Shown in pieces: positions 8,436 through 18,095 of a stretch of DNA of 64,000 bases (the stretch's first letter is position 1; the number at the start of each line of letters is the position of its first letter). The notes under the pieces were generated by a model. It had not been told where the DNA came from. It made no database searches and was given only the letters and a program-made list of their open reading frames with translations. The stretch spans positions 1 to 64,000 of the forward strand of contig CAIYHQ010000134.1 of the NCBI GenBank assembly GCA_903926075.1, in the 5' to 3' direction. The translations under genes were made by a program, and so were the position numbers. Origin of the DNA: an uncultured Methanomicrobiales archaeon. Its GTDB lineage: Archaea > Halobacteriota > Methanomicrobia > Methanomicrobiales > Methanospirillaceae.

Positions 8436-9050
8436 ATGTCGTCTCAATCTTATCTGAAAATACTATGCTGCTTTCTCGTTGTTTTAGTGGTTATAGCGAT
8501 TGCTGTAAGTGCTGTAGGTGTTCAAAAACCTACATTAAAAAATAACCTATCAATTAACAAGTCACAGAATGGAACAAAACTGAGAAATATTACGCTAACG
8601 CCATCTTTACAAAATACAACCGTCAATGTTACTCCAATTGTTTCCTCGTCTCATACTCCCAGAGGGACTGTAAAACCCACTACTATAATTACAACTGTAA
8701 ATAAGGATTTGACTAGTACTCAGACTTCCTCGAATGGATATCCCGCATTTAATAGTGCAGGATCAGGTCAGGTTTCATCGACACCATCGGGTACCGTGGC
8801 GGGTGCAACACAGACTTCAGATGGTTTCCTTCAAATTGCAAATCCACCGAACAGTAATTATGTTTCTCATGGAAGTACATTATCAGGCCTTATACTTGGT
8901 CAGGCTGGCCAGAATCAGTTTATACCAACGAGTTCAATAACTACTGTCCAATCAACTTCGGGTTCAGATTTTACCATCCTCCATCCTGTTAACGGTGGAA
9001 ATATCTTCAATGGCGGAGGGTTAACTATCAGGTCATTGGGGAGTTTGTAA
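8436..9050 (+). CDS. Small secreted or membrane-anchored protein, copy 2 of a tandem pair
   Basis: A 204-residue protein: MSSQSYLKILCCFLVVLVVI is a signal peptide or anchor closely matching copy 1, then a long Thr/Ser/Asn-rich region with repeated TT and TS runs, then the shared motif LILGQAGQNQF near residue 155 and a Gly-rich end (NGGNIFNGGGLTIRSLGSL). Many N-x-S/T sequons suggest glycosylation outside the cell. Compared with copy 1 it is longer by about 65 residues in the low-complexity middle, which is what repeat expansion would give. No enzyme motif is seen; a surface-layer or adhesion role is possible but unproven. ATG with a clear Shine-Dalgarno, so the start is secure. Confidence 0.7.
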   Translation: MSSQSYLKILCCFLVVLVVIAIAVSAVGVQKPTLKNNLSINKSQNGTKLRNITLTPSLQNTTVNVTPIVSSSHTPRGTVKPTTIITTVNKDLTSTQTSSNGYPAFNSAGSGQVSSTPSGTVAGATQTSDGFLQIANPPNSNYVSHGSTLSGLILGQAGQNQFIPTSSITTVQSTSGSDFTILHPVNGGNIFNGGGLTIRSLGSL

Positions 9051-9186
9051 ACTCAATTTCATCATTTTTTTAGAGATTAAGGCGGGAAGAAAATGAGAGG
9101 TATAAAAAGATTATCTATTTTTGCATAGAAACAACCTGATATTATTTTTACATTTTAAAAAATAGAGGATAGTGAGGGTTTCCAGG

Positions 9187-12100
9187 ATGAAAATTGATTG
9201 CAATCTGTTCACTTTTTTGGTCTTTCTTATAATTCTTTTTTTGCTTCCAGTACATGTCTTTGCCGAGGGAAATTACATGACAGTAGGAGATCACCTCATG
9301 AAGACAGATATTTTTCGTCAAATGAGCGGGGTAAATGGAACGGGTATAAAGGTCGGTGTAATCTCGAACGGAGTTACTCACTACATGGATGCAGTAAAAA
9401 CCGGGGACCTCCCGCCTGATCTTACTGTTGTCGGCTCAATGGGTGACGGTGATGAAGGCACAGCCATGCTTGAAATTATTCATGATATTGCACCCGGTGC
9501 AAAACTTTATTTTACTCCGGTCGAAGGCGGAATTGAAAGTTTTAATGATGCAGTTGATAAACTTGTAGGCGTGAACTGTGACATCATCTGTGATGATGTT
9601 GGCTGGCTCACAGACCCGTATTTTGAAGACGGACAGATATCAGATCATCTCAATAACATATTTTCAAAAAATCCAAAATTAATATATATCAGTGCTGCCG
9701 GAAACCAGGCTCAATATCATATTCAAACCTCTTTTCAGGACGGTGGAGGCGGATGGAGCCTTTTCTCTAATAAAACAGGCAAGAATACAGAACTGCCTCT
9801 TGAAGTAGATCCGGGAGGGTCAGTCAAAATCTTCCTTGAATGGGATGATCAGTTTAAAAGTGCAAAAAATGTCTATGATCTTTACCTGGTAGATCCAAGG
9901 ACCGGGGATGTGGTTTCAAAGAGCCCTGACATTGAAACCGGAAAGTCACCGCCACTTGCCTATATTGTATATACAAATGATGGCAATGAGACAATTCCCC
10001 TTGTTCTGAAGGTTAAAAAGGCTGGATCTTCAGAAAAAAAGACACTTGAACTATTCCTGTCATTGTCTGGTGCGAGGACCGATACTTCATTTTTAAATCC
10101 GATTGATTCGATTCATGGATTAACGGCTGCCCCTGAAGTCATTAGTGTTGCAGCAGCATCACCATTGGAAATCCCGGTTTCTGAACCTTTTTCGTCGCAA
10201 GGGACAATAACAATTTCATATCCTAAACCGGAGAAGAGAAAAAAACCTGATATTACAGGAATAGATGGGGTTCAGGTTTCTGGTTCAGGGGGTTTCATTA
10301 CACCATTTTACGGGACAAGTGCTGCGACCCCTCATATTGCAGGTTTTATTGCACTAGTTCTTTCATATGATAAAAACCTCTCAAGAAAGGAGATATATAA
10401 TCTCCTGATAAAGACCGCAGATGATCTTGGACAAAAAGGCTGGGATGAGGTTTACGGTTATGGACTCCCTGATGGAGAAAAGGTCTATAACTATCTATCC
10501 GGATTAAACATAAAAATCAGTGGGACAGAGAATAAAACTAATCAACCCGGAGAATCAAATACAAAGAAAAAATTAAATCAATTAGAGAACTGTCCGGAAG
10601 GATCTGAATGGAATCTTCAAGAGCAAACCTGTGTTTTAATACCCGGACGCTTCGAAATTACAAATCCAGTAACTATCTCATCTCCGGGAGTATACGATAT
10701 TGGCAAGGATATCGAGAGTAATCGGGAATACGCAATCAGAATCACTTCATCAGATGTCAGAATTGAAGGGAATGGTCATATAGTCCAATCAGTCCCGGTT
10801 CAGATTGGTATTACCCCTTCAAAACCTCAGACTGGTATTTATATAGGACCTGACTCAGATACGAGACAAATTACTAATGTTACAGTAAACAATTTGGTAG
10901 TCTCACACAGTTACGAAGGAATTGGTGTTAAAAACACAGAATTTTACTTATTAACAAACTGTGTCCTTAATGGTAATTCAAGAGGTATCGATGTTTTAGA
11001 GAGTTCCAGTGGAATAATATCAGGTAATAAAATTAACAATAATGGAGAGAGTGGAATTGAATTAGGTGATGGTTCAAACTTTAATACGGTTGAAGGAAAT
11101 GAGGTTAATAAAAACCTGAACGGAATAGTAATCCGGGGTGGTGAGAGAAACCAGCTTAAAGAGAACCTCTGCAATTCCAATTATTATGATGGAATTCTTC
11201 TCACAGGGAATTCACAAAAAACACGAGTGTTGAATAATACATGTGAGAATAATGGACAAGGTGGAATTTCTGCCAGAAATTCAAATGAAAATACAATTGA
11301 GGGGAACATCGCAGATGACAATATGTGGTGGGGAACCTCACTATACGAGAGTTCGGGAAACACTCTTTTGCTAAATAAATTTTTCAATAATTTCAGGGGA
11401 ATTAATCTCTTTTATGCAGATTCAAACACAATCCAGGGCAATATTCTTTCAAATAATATTGAATCCGCCATTTTATTCCAGCCTTCCGGGAATAACAGAG
11501 TTTCTGAAAATACCATTGTGAATAATGAAGGAGAAGGGATAATGATAGCTAATGGTGCAACATCCTGGCAGAGAAACTATATCTTTGACAATTATTTCCT
11601 GAACAAACTGAACCTCTTTATAGAAAATGGAGCAAAACCTGTTTATATCTGGAATTTATGTCCAAAACCTGGTACAAATATTATTGGTGGTTTAAATATC
11701 AGTGGAAATTATTGGGGTACCACAGATGGACAAGGTTACTCCCAGAATTGTAGTGACAGCAATAATGATGGATTTTGTGACCATTCTCTTGTCTTGTCAG
11801 ATAGTATGAAGGATGAATATCCACTCTCTTCAAAAAACCAGGTTATTCCATCATCTCTCAAAAATACAGATATTAGTCCAAAGCCAATTTTGCAAAACGA
11901 AGTCAGAACAATTTTGCGGGAAGGAATATCTCACTCGTTCAGATATCAAAAAGATGAGGCGATCAAATCATTCCAGGACGTCCTTAAAAAGGAGCCACAG
12001 AACACAGAAGCACTAATGTATCTTTCAATATTCTATTCAGATATTGGTTCATTTAAGGAATCAATCGAAACAATCGATAAGGCAATTGCGATTGCTCCAT

Positions 12101-14070
12101 ATTCAGCCGAATTATGGAATGCAAAAGGAAATACCCTCCTTTTAAAGATGCAAAACTATGAGAAAGCAGTCCTTGCTTATGATGAAGCAATCAGAATAAA
12201 CCCGTATGACATCAACAGCATTTCAAATAAAGGGTTTTCGTTATTCAACCTGGGCAGATATAATGATGCAATCGCAGAATACAACCTCGCAAACTCAATT
12301 AACCCAAAAATTGCAGATACATGGAACAAACTGGGAAATGCACAATTATCAACCGGTAATGTATCTCTTGCAATGGCATCCTATGATAAATCTCTAGAAC
12401 TGGACCCTGAATTCATATTTTCATGGAACAACCGTGGAATAGCACTATTAGAACAGGGAAAATACGAAGAAGCCGTTTGTTCATTTGGAACAGCCCTTTC
12501 TCTTGACCCCTCGTATGCAGCTGCAAACCTTGGGAGGGCAACTGCCCTGATGGCCCTTGGTAGGTATAATGAAGCAGTGGAGGATTATACTTCTTACCTG
12601 AAATTTGAACCAGATAGCCCTGCAGTTTCTGCAAATCTTACCCTTGCAAAGAGCAAGTCTGATACGTCTGGGGGAAATCAGGTTAGCATCGATTGTAAAT
12701 CGGGTTTATCAAAATTATCAAAAATAAATAATTATAATCTTGAAGCGATTGTCTCCTGCCCTAAATCTGTAGATAGCGATATTTTCGTTACTCAGTCTGG
12801 AAAATCCACTGTTATGCCGGCGGCCCAAATAAATAAATGTGCTCCTGCCTGGCTGCCGGTTACAAAAAAAGCAACAGGTACCAAAAAGATACTTGTTGAT
12901 CTTTCACATGCAGAAAGAGTAAAAATTGATAATAAAACAGCCCCTTCTTTGGACTTTGAGAAAAACCCGCGTCTTTTTAATTGGCAAAGCTGGGCTGATG
13001 ATATGCGCAAAAACGGGTACAGTGTTGATTCTATACAAAATAAATCAATTACTGAAGATACCCTTGCCGGTTATGACCTTCTCATCATAACTCAGCCAGA
13101 CAGTACAAAAGATGGAATTGCATACTTTACAAAGAATGAAATTGCTGCTATCAGTAACTTTGTGAACAGTGGAAATGGGTTACTGCTCATGGGTCAGCAA
13201 TTTATGGGTGGAATGAATGAGGAGGAGTATAATTCAGATTATTGGAGCAGATATTCTTATGATTTGATTCTAAATAATCTCCTTATGGAACTGAAACTCC
13301 CAATGCGGTTTACTTCAGGAAATACTGGAGATTATCCATATGATCTGATAGTTAGTGACAATCCGATTATTCAGATAAAGAACGAACTTCCTGACATCTG
13401 GATAAGTACTGACAACCTTAAAAATAATTCTACAATAAAATTTGCATCTTTCCATGCAAACTCAATTAGTTCAAACGGAGGGCAGGATATTGCAAAGGGT
13501 GACAACAGCGTTTACACAACGCCCAGGAATAATAATTTCAGCCCGGTCATTTCACCAAAAAAGAGCCAGCCTGTTTTAATTGCCTCCTCGCGTTCGGGTT
13601 GTGGATTGGTTGTTTTGTATGGTGACCCTTCAGCATGGCAGACAGAGAACTATAATGGAATTATTTATGCGAATTCCAATTATAATGAAAAGGAAGTTGC
13701 ACAGTCGCTTGTAAAATTACTTACTTCAAACGACATTCTTTGCGAGTATTCGGTTGAAAGAGGATGTGACGAAAATCTAATAAAGCCAAAAAAAACTCCA
13801 GAAGGTTCTTTTACCGCAGTAAATACGGTTAATTCTGATAAAACCAAAAATTTTATTCAAATTACGACTAATCCAGTTGCAGCAGTTAAAACTAAATCAC
13901 GGATGGTTGCTGCCAATCCAACATTATTATTTGATGTTGTACCATCGACAGAGGTAAAATATCAAATAGTTGCAGCAGTTACAACTGAATCACGGGTGGT
14001 TGCTGCCAAACCAATTTCATTTAGTTTGCTACCCTTGGACGATGGGAGAATGGTAAGGAGGACTATTTAA
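9187..14070 (+). CDS. Giant secreted protein: subtilase-like domain, NosD-type beta-helix, TPR array, C-terminal GATase-like domain
   Basis: A 1627-residue protein. The ATG at 9187 is preferred over GTG 9172 because GAGG lies about 8 nt upstream and the protein then starts with a clean signal peptide (MKIDCNLFTFLVFLIILFLL, cut near VFA). Residues 35-420 are a subtilase (S8) fold: GIKVGVISNG, DEGTAMLEIIHDIAPGA, SAAGN, and the nucleophile motif GTSAATPHIAGF with Ser378. The usual Asp of the first motif is Asn61, and Glu90 occupies the place of the usual HGT His, so the triad is atypical. About 480-870 is a parallel beta-helix of the periplasmic copper-binding NosD kind (repeats such as NNGESGIELGDGSNFNTVEGN). 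About 905-1155 are TPRs. About 1230-1540 resemble a class-I glutamine-amidotransferase-like fold (YDLLIITQPDS, GNGLLLMG). Probably extracellular; proteolytic activity is uncertain. Confidence 0.82.
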   Translation: MKIDCNLFTFLVFLIILFLLPVHVFAEGNYMTVGDHLMKTDIFRQMSGVNGTGIKVGVISNGVTHYMDAVKTGDLPPDLTVVGSMGDGDEGTAMLEIIHDIAPGAKLYFTPVEGGIESFNDAVDKLVGVNCDIICDDVGWLTDPYFEDGQISDHLNNIFSKNPKLIYISAAGNQAQYHIQTSFQDGGGGWSLFSNKTGKNTELPLEVDPGGSVKIFLEWDDQFKSAKNVYDLYLVDPRTGDVVSKSPDIETGKSPPLAYIVYTNDGNETIPLVLKVKKAGSSEKKTLELFLSLSGARTDTSFLNPIDSIHGLTAAPEVISVAAASPLEIPVSEPFSSQGTITISYPKPEKRKKPDITGIDGVQVSGSGGFITPFYGTSAATPHIAGFIALVLSYDKNLSRKEIYNLLIKTADDLGQKGWDEVYGYGLPDGEKVYNYLSGLNIKISGTENKTNQPGESNTKKKLNQLENCPEGSEWNLQEQTCVLIPGRFEITNPVTISSPGVYDIGKDIESNREYAIRITSSDVRIEGNGHIVQSVPVQIGITPSKPQTGIYIGPDSDTRQITNVTVNNLVVSHSYEGIGVKNTEFYLLTNCVLNGNSRGIDVLESSSGIISGNKINNNGESGIELGDGSNFNTVEGNEVNKNLNGIVIRGGERNQLKENLCNSNYYDGILLTGNSQKTRVLNNTCENNGQGGISARNSNENTIEGNIADDNMWWGTSLYESSGNTLLLNKFFNNFRGINLFYADSNTIQGNILSNNIESAILFQPSGNNRVSENTIVNNEGEGIMIANGATSWQRNYIFDNYFLNKLNLFIENGAKPVYIWNLCPKPGTNIIGGLNISGNYWGTTDGQGYSQNCSDSNNDGFCDHSLVLSDSMKDEYPLSSKNQVIPSSLKNTDISPKPILQNEVRTILREGISHSFRYQKDEAIKSFQDVLKKEPQNTEALMYLSIFYSDIGSFKESIETIDKAIAIAPYSAELWNAKGNTLLLKMQNYEKAVLAYDEAIRINPYDINSISNKGFSLFNLGRYNDAIAEYNLANSINPKIADTWNKLGNAQLSTGNVSLAMASYDKSLELDPEFIFSWNNRGIALLEQGKYEEAVCSFGTALSLDPSYAAANLGRATALMALGRYNEAVEDYTSYLKFEPDSPAVSANLTLAKSKSDTSGGNQVSIDCKSGLSKLSKINNYNLEAIVSCPKSVDSDIFVTQSGKSTVMPAAQINKCAPAWLPVTKKATGTKKILVDLSHAERVKIDNKTAPSLDFEKNPRLFNWQSWADDMRKNGYSVDSIQNKSITEDTLAGYDLLIITQPDSTKDGIAYFTKNEIAAISNFVNSGNGLLLMGQQFMGGMNEEEYNSDYWSRYSYDLILNNLLMELKLPMRFTSGNTGDYPYDLIVSDNPIIQIKNELPDIWISTDNLKNNSTIKFASFHANSISSNGGQDIAKGDNSVYTTPRNNNFSPVISPKKSQPVLIASSRSGCGLVVLYGDPSAWQTENYNGIIYANSNYNEKEVAQSLVKLLTSNDILCEYSVERGCDENLIKPKKTPEGSFTAVNTVNSDKTKNFIQITTNPVAAVKTKSRMVAANPTLLFDVVPSTEVKYQIVAAVTTESRVVAAKPISFSLLPLDDGRMVRRTI

Positions 14071-14135
14071 AAAATATTGTCAAACTTCCTATTAATTCAG
14101 CCTGATAAACTTTATTTTACTTAATCTGGGAATCT

Positions 14136-14630
14136 ATGAATAAAAATCTCTTTAAAACCGGAATATTTCTCTCTTTTGTAATTATCATTATATTCTGTAA
14201 TATAACTGTAGTTTCCATTAAAATTCCGGTAACACAAAAAATTCCTAAACCGATAGACCCAATTATCGGTGCCTGGGTTACTCCAATGGTTCTCAATAAA
14301 ACACCGTCTGATCTTTTTATTGCAAAGGATTCAAAAAGGGTTGACTGGGTAAATGTCATTAACACGACTTGTAGTACATATGTGGCTGAACGCTGGTTTT
14401 TAGGAAAATGGCAGAAGATAAACGAGACTACATACTCAATAACGGGTAAGGAAATAATCAGCTTCGGCAATAACAGTTCACATTCTCAACGTAAGTTGAA
14501 ATTCTCAATTCAATATTGTTCATTCAATAATACTCTCACAGGTTTCGGAGAAACAAATACCCAATACAGAAAAATTTCATCTGAACCGGTAATTCCTGAA
14601 GGAATTAATGCGGTTATTCCTTTCGATTAA
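14136..14630 (+). CDS. Small secreted hypothetical protein
   Basis: A 164-residue protein starting MNKNLFKTGIFLSFVIIIIF, an N-terminal hydrophobic segment acting as signal peptide or anchor. The mature part contains IIGAWVTPMVLN, WFLGKWQKINETTYSITG and FNNTLTGFG, the spacing of a small lipocalin-like or beta-barrel ligand-binding domain, but identity to a known family is not certain. Several N-glycosylation sequons are present. It follows the giant subtilase-like gene by 65 bp on the same strand and could share its transcript. Nothing in the sequence points to a catalytic role. Confidence 0.65.
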   Translation: MNKNLFKTGIFLSFVIIIIFCNITVVSIKIPVTQKIPKPIDPIIGAWVTPMVLNKTPSDLFIAKDSKRVDWVNVINTTCSTYVAERWFLGKWQKINETTYSITGKEIISFGNNSSHSQRKLKFSIQYCSFNNTLTGFGETNTQYRKISSEPVIPEGINAVIPFD

Positions 14631-14693
14631 AAAGTGAGACAATAACCTTATACGAAATTAAAAAGAAAGTATAGAAATTCAAGAGTCACCTTC

Positions 14694-15647
14694 ATGGAAT
14701 CCGGACATCACCATACTAACAAAGATAAAATTGGAATAGCCAGGCTTTCTATCTTCTCAAATACATGTCTTTTGCTTTTAAAACTTATTGTTGGCCTTCT
14801 TTTGGGTTCTGTGAGCCTTATATCAGAAGCGATTCACTCAGGGATGGACCTATTTGCCTCAATAATTGCTTTTTTTTCAGTCAGAAGCTCTTCATTGCCT
14901 CCAGATGATAAGCACGCCTTTGGTCATGGGAAATACGAGGACTTTTCAGGCCTGATTGAAGCGACCCTTATCTTTATTGCAGCATTACTGATAATCTACG
15001 AGGCTGTTCTCCGGCTTATGGAACCCAATAAGGGTGATCTCAGTGGCATCCTTCTTACGGCCGGTATAGCGGTGATGGCTGTTTCAGCAGTTGTAAATAT
15101 GTTTATATCATCCCGATTGATGCATGTTGCAAAAGCTACCGAATCAATAGCGCTTGAAAGTGATGCATGGCACCTCAGGACAGATGTGTATACATCACTC
15201 GGAGTGCTTTTAGGTCTTGTTCTTATTAAATTTACAGGAATTCTAATTTTTGATTCAATTGTAGCCATTGGCGTTGCATTAATTATTATGAAGACTGCAA
15301 TAGAACTAACTCTCAGATCCTACTCGGACCTTATAGATCACCGTTTAAACGATATGGAAGAAGGTCGGATTCGTGCGATTGTATCTAACCACCAGTCGCA
15401 ATTTAAGAATTTCCACAACCTCCGGACCCGTAGGGCAGGGCCGCAACAGTTCATAGAATTTCATCTTGTTGTAGATAGAGATATTGTAATAGAAAAGGCC
15501 CATGATCTGACAGACCACCTTGAATCAGATCTTCAAAGTGAATTTCCTCGTTCTACAATCACAATTCATGTTGAGCCATGCACTGGAGGTGGGACCTGCA
15601 CAAATTGTTCTAAACCATGTGAGTTCCCAACTGTTAAAAAAGGATAA
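14694..15647 (+). CDS. Cation diffusion facilitator (CDF) family transporter
   Basis: A 317-residue CDF protein of normal length. Six membrane helices lie between residues 15 and 215 and a cytoplasmic metallochaperone-like domain at about 220-300. The metal site is visible as ISEAIHSGMD in TM2 and DAWHLRTD in TM5 (two HxxxD pairs, the pattern usual for Zn/Co/Cd carriers). The start has a His-rich stretch (SGHHH) and the end a Cys cluster (PCTGGGTCTNCSKPC), both candidate metal ligands. It should export divalent metal in exchange for protons across the cytoplasmic membrane. It ends 7 bp before the convergent regulator gene at 15655. Confidence 0.92.
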   Translation: MESGHHHTNKDKIGIARLSIFSNTCLLLLKLIVGLLLGSVSLISEAIHSGMDLFASIIAFFSVRSSSLPPDDKHAFGHGKYEDFSGLIEATLIFIAALLIIYEAVLRLMEPNKGDLSGILLTAGIAVMAVSAVVNMFISSRLMHVAKATESIALESDAWHLRTDVYTSLGVLLGLVLIKFTGILIFDSIVAIGVALIIMKTAIELTLRSYSDLIDHRLNDMEEGRIRAIVSNHQSQFKNFHNLRTRRAGPQQFIEFHLVVDRDIVIEKAHDLTDHLESDLQSEFPRSTITIHVEPCTGGGTCTNCSKPCEFPTVKKG

Positions 15648-15654
15648 AGCGTTT

Positions 15655-18036
15655 TTAGGAAGATGACAAATTAGTAATGGCTGATCTGTAACTGATATTT
15701 GGAATAAAAATTTCAATTCTTGTACCTTTTTCCTCTGTACCTGTTTCATCGATCTCAATATCAGTAATCGAAAGAATCTCTCTTGAAAGAAACAGCCCAA
15801 AACCGCGTTTACTTCCACGAACTTTTTCAAAAATCTCTTTTTTTCTTTCAGCAGGAATACCCGCGCCATCATCGGATATAATGATAATAAGGCCCCTATC
15901 GTCTTTTTTTGATTCAAAGAGAATATTGGTGGTTTTTATTCCATGCCTGATGGAATTATCAAGTATGTTTAGAAAAACTTTCTTTATAAGAGAGTCAGCA
16001 TAAACCTCAAGACCCGAATCTATTTTGTTACTTATACTGATATTTCGATGTCTTGTCGCACTTATTGCTTCATCAACCATGTTAGTTATATTCTGCCATG
16101 TTGGCGGGGTAAGACCAACCCCCTGATAATCTTTTGTAAATTCTATCAGATTCCTTATATTTTTTATTGAAGGACCTGCGGCATCGAGATATTCCTTTAT
16201 CTCAGGGGAAATTCCGGATGACTTAGCAAATGTAAGGTTACCGTCAATTATCATAAGCTGGTTTGTCAGGTCATGTCTTGTAATGCTCGTGAAAAGTTTA
16301 AGTTTTTGATTTGCCCGTAAGAGAGACTCAATAATCCGTTTTTGTTCATCATGATCGACTTTGTTTATGAATAAAAGAACGGTATTCAATCCATTATGAC
16401 TTATTAATTCTCTTCTCACTACTACAGGTATTTTTTCACCTGATTTCGTAATCAAACAAATTTCATAGATTAATGTTTCATCTTCAGTCAGTTCTTGCCC
16501 TAAAATAGAATTTAACGTTTCACTGTCTTCAGGAGGAATACAGGAAAAAAGAGATGATTTTACAATATCATTGTATTTATAACCAAATTCAACTGTAAAA
16601 GCCTGATTTATTGTTAAAATTTCACCATCACTATTTGCAAGAATTACAGGTCTAGTAAAATTTTCCATAAGCTTGTGGTTGATTGCATTCGTTTCTTTTA
16701 AAGCATCGGCAAAATGAATCCTCAAAATAATATTTTCAAACTGAATTGAAAACATTTCAAGCATACTCCGAGCTCTTTTTGGTATTTCATCAAGAGTGTG
16801 TGAACCTGTTAATATTATTGCAATCATCTCTCCGTTGTTTCGGATAGGGATAGCTGCAAATGCTTTAAAATTAAAATCAAAACAGGATTCTGAGATTTCA
16901 AATTCTGGAATATCAGAGTATGATGTATAGAATGGTTTTCCTATCCCGATCCTTTTTACAATCTCATTATCTTCCTTTAATTGCGGCATATAATTTACAA
17001 CTTCGTGATAAAAACCATATTCAAACCTGAACGATCTTTCTCTCTTTTCTATATCACGGATATAGAGAAAACACGAATCTATTCCCTCGATTTCCAGGAT
17101 GGCAGAAAGCATTATATTAAAAGCTTCTTTGAGGTCTGTACAATTATTAAGAAGAATACTCGTTTCATACTGGGTCCTGAGGTTCTCTTCCGCCTGTCTT
17201 CTTTCAGTAACATCAATAAGTGTACCTCTTGCACTTTGGAATATGCCACCTTCAATTACAGGTTTAGTTTGAGTCCTTATCCAGCGAACTTCGCTAAATT
17301 TATTAATAACACGGTAGTCTGTCGGATATTCCAGCCCCTTTGAGAGTTCTTCAAATTCTTTTAGGAGGAGATCCTTATCCTGTGGATAAACAAAATCGAT
17401 AAAATTTTTTCCAATAACTTCATCCGGGTTATATTGTAGCACATTGCTGATTACCGGGCTTATATACGTAAAAACGCCATTATTGTCAATTTCATAAATA
17501 ACATCGCTAATATTTTCTACAAGTTCACGATATTTCTGATCGCTTTTTGCGAGTGTTTCTTCTGCTAATTTCCTATCTGTAATATCCCTTCCTTCACCCA
17601 GTATTGAGACAGGAACTTTATTTTCATCACTCTCTTTTAATGCCTCATTTGACCTTCGTTGCTCTATGGCACGTTTTACATTGTGAGCTAATTCTGCAAA
17701 CTGGGCAACCGGGTCCTCACCTTTCTGGATATAGAAATCGACTCCGGCATTGAGGGCTTCGATAACTACTTCCTGTCTCCCTTTGCCTGTAAAAATGATA
17801 AATGGAATCATAATCCCAAGTCTGCGGATCTCTTTTAATAAAGAGATTCCATCCATCAATGGCATCTGATAATCGGATATTACTGCTTCAATTGAGCCCT
17901 GCATCAGTAAATTAATTGCATCCTGGGCTGACTCTGTTAAGTTTACAGAGAAGTACCCAGTCTCTTCAAGATATACTTTACAAAGTACCAGAAGGTCCGG
18001 TTCATCATCTACATACAGAATATTGTAAGGGGACAT
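15655..18036 (-). CDS. Receiver-PAS-GAF-PAS histidine kinase
   Basis: A 793-residue soluble hybrid. Receiver 1-120 (MSPYNILYVDDEPDLL; phosphoacceptor in AVISDYQMP; FTGKGRQEV; FYIQKG). Next is a short remnant VPVSILGEGRDITDRK that looks like only the last strand of a PAS domain. A full PAS domain follows at about 165-290 (YRELVENISDVIYEID), a GAF-like domain at about 295-450 (LNNCTDLKEAFNIMLSAIL), a further PAS domain at about 455-580, and the kinase: SITRHDLTNQLM with the phosphoacceptor His, N box LNILDNSIRHG, DDGAGIP, FGLFLSREIL. Unlike the kinase-like gene at 2266-3680 it has all catalytic elements. A receiver at the N-terminus of the kinase suggests control by an upstream phosphorelay. 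It is downstream of another receiver-PAS gene (59-bp gap, same strand). Confidence 0.9.
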   Translation of the reverse strand: MSPYNILYVDDEPDLLVLCKVYLEETGYFSVNLTESAQDAINLLMQGSIEAVISDYQMPLMDGISLLKEIRRLGIMIPFIIFTGKGRQEVVIEALNAGVDFYIQKGEDPVAQFAELAHNVKRAIEQRRSNEALKESDENKVPVSILGEGRDITDRKLAEETLAKSDQKYRELVENISDVIYEIDNNGVFTYISPVISNVLQYNPDEVIGKNFIDFVYPQDKDLLLKEFEELSKGLEYPTDYRVINKFSEVRWIRTQTKPVIEGGIFQSARGTLIDVTERRQAEENLRTQYETSILLNNCTDLKEAFNIMLSAILEIEGIDSCFLYIRDIEKRERSFRFEYGFYHEVVNYMPQLKEDNEIVKRIGIGKPFYTSYSDIPEFEISESCFDFNFKAFAAIPIRNNGEMIAIILTGSHTLDEIPKRARSMLEMFSIQFENIILRIHFADALKETNAINHKLMENFTRPVILANSDGEILTINQAFTVEFGYKYNDIVKSSLFSCIPPEDSETLNSILGQELTEDETLIYEICLITKSGEKIPVVVRRELISHNGLNTVLLFINKVDHDEQKRIIESLLRANQKLKLFTSITRHDLTNQLMIIDGNLTFAKSSGISPEIKEYLDAAGPSIKNIRNLIEFTKDYQGVGLTPPTWQNITNMVDEAISATRHRNISISNKIDSGLEVYADSLIKKVFLNILDNSIRHGIKTTNILFESKKDDRGLIIIISDDGAGIPAERKKEIFEKVRGSKRGFGLFLSREILSITDIEIDETGTEEKGTRIEIFIPNISYRSAITNLSSS

Positions 18037-18095
18037 TTGATGACTCTTTTGACTAACTGGATTATATCATGTAATAAGAGAAAAAGTATTCTGTG

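Noticed and set aside
9093-9128. Eleven-codon mini-ORF MRGIKRLSIFA before the subtilase-like gene
   Set aside because: It has a possible ribosome binding site but no other support; it could be a signal-peptide remnant or chance.
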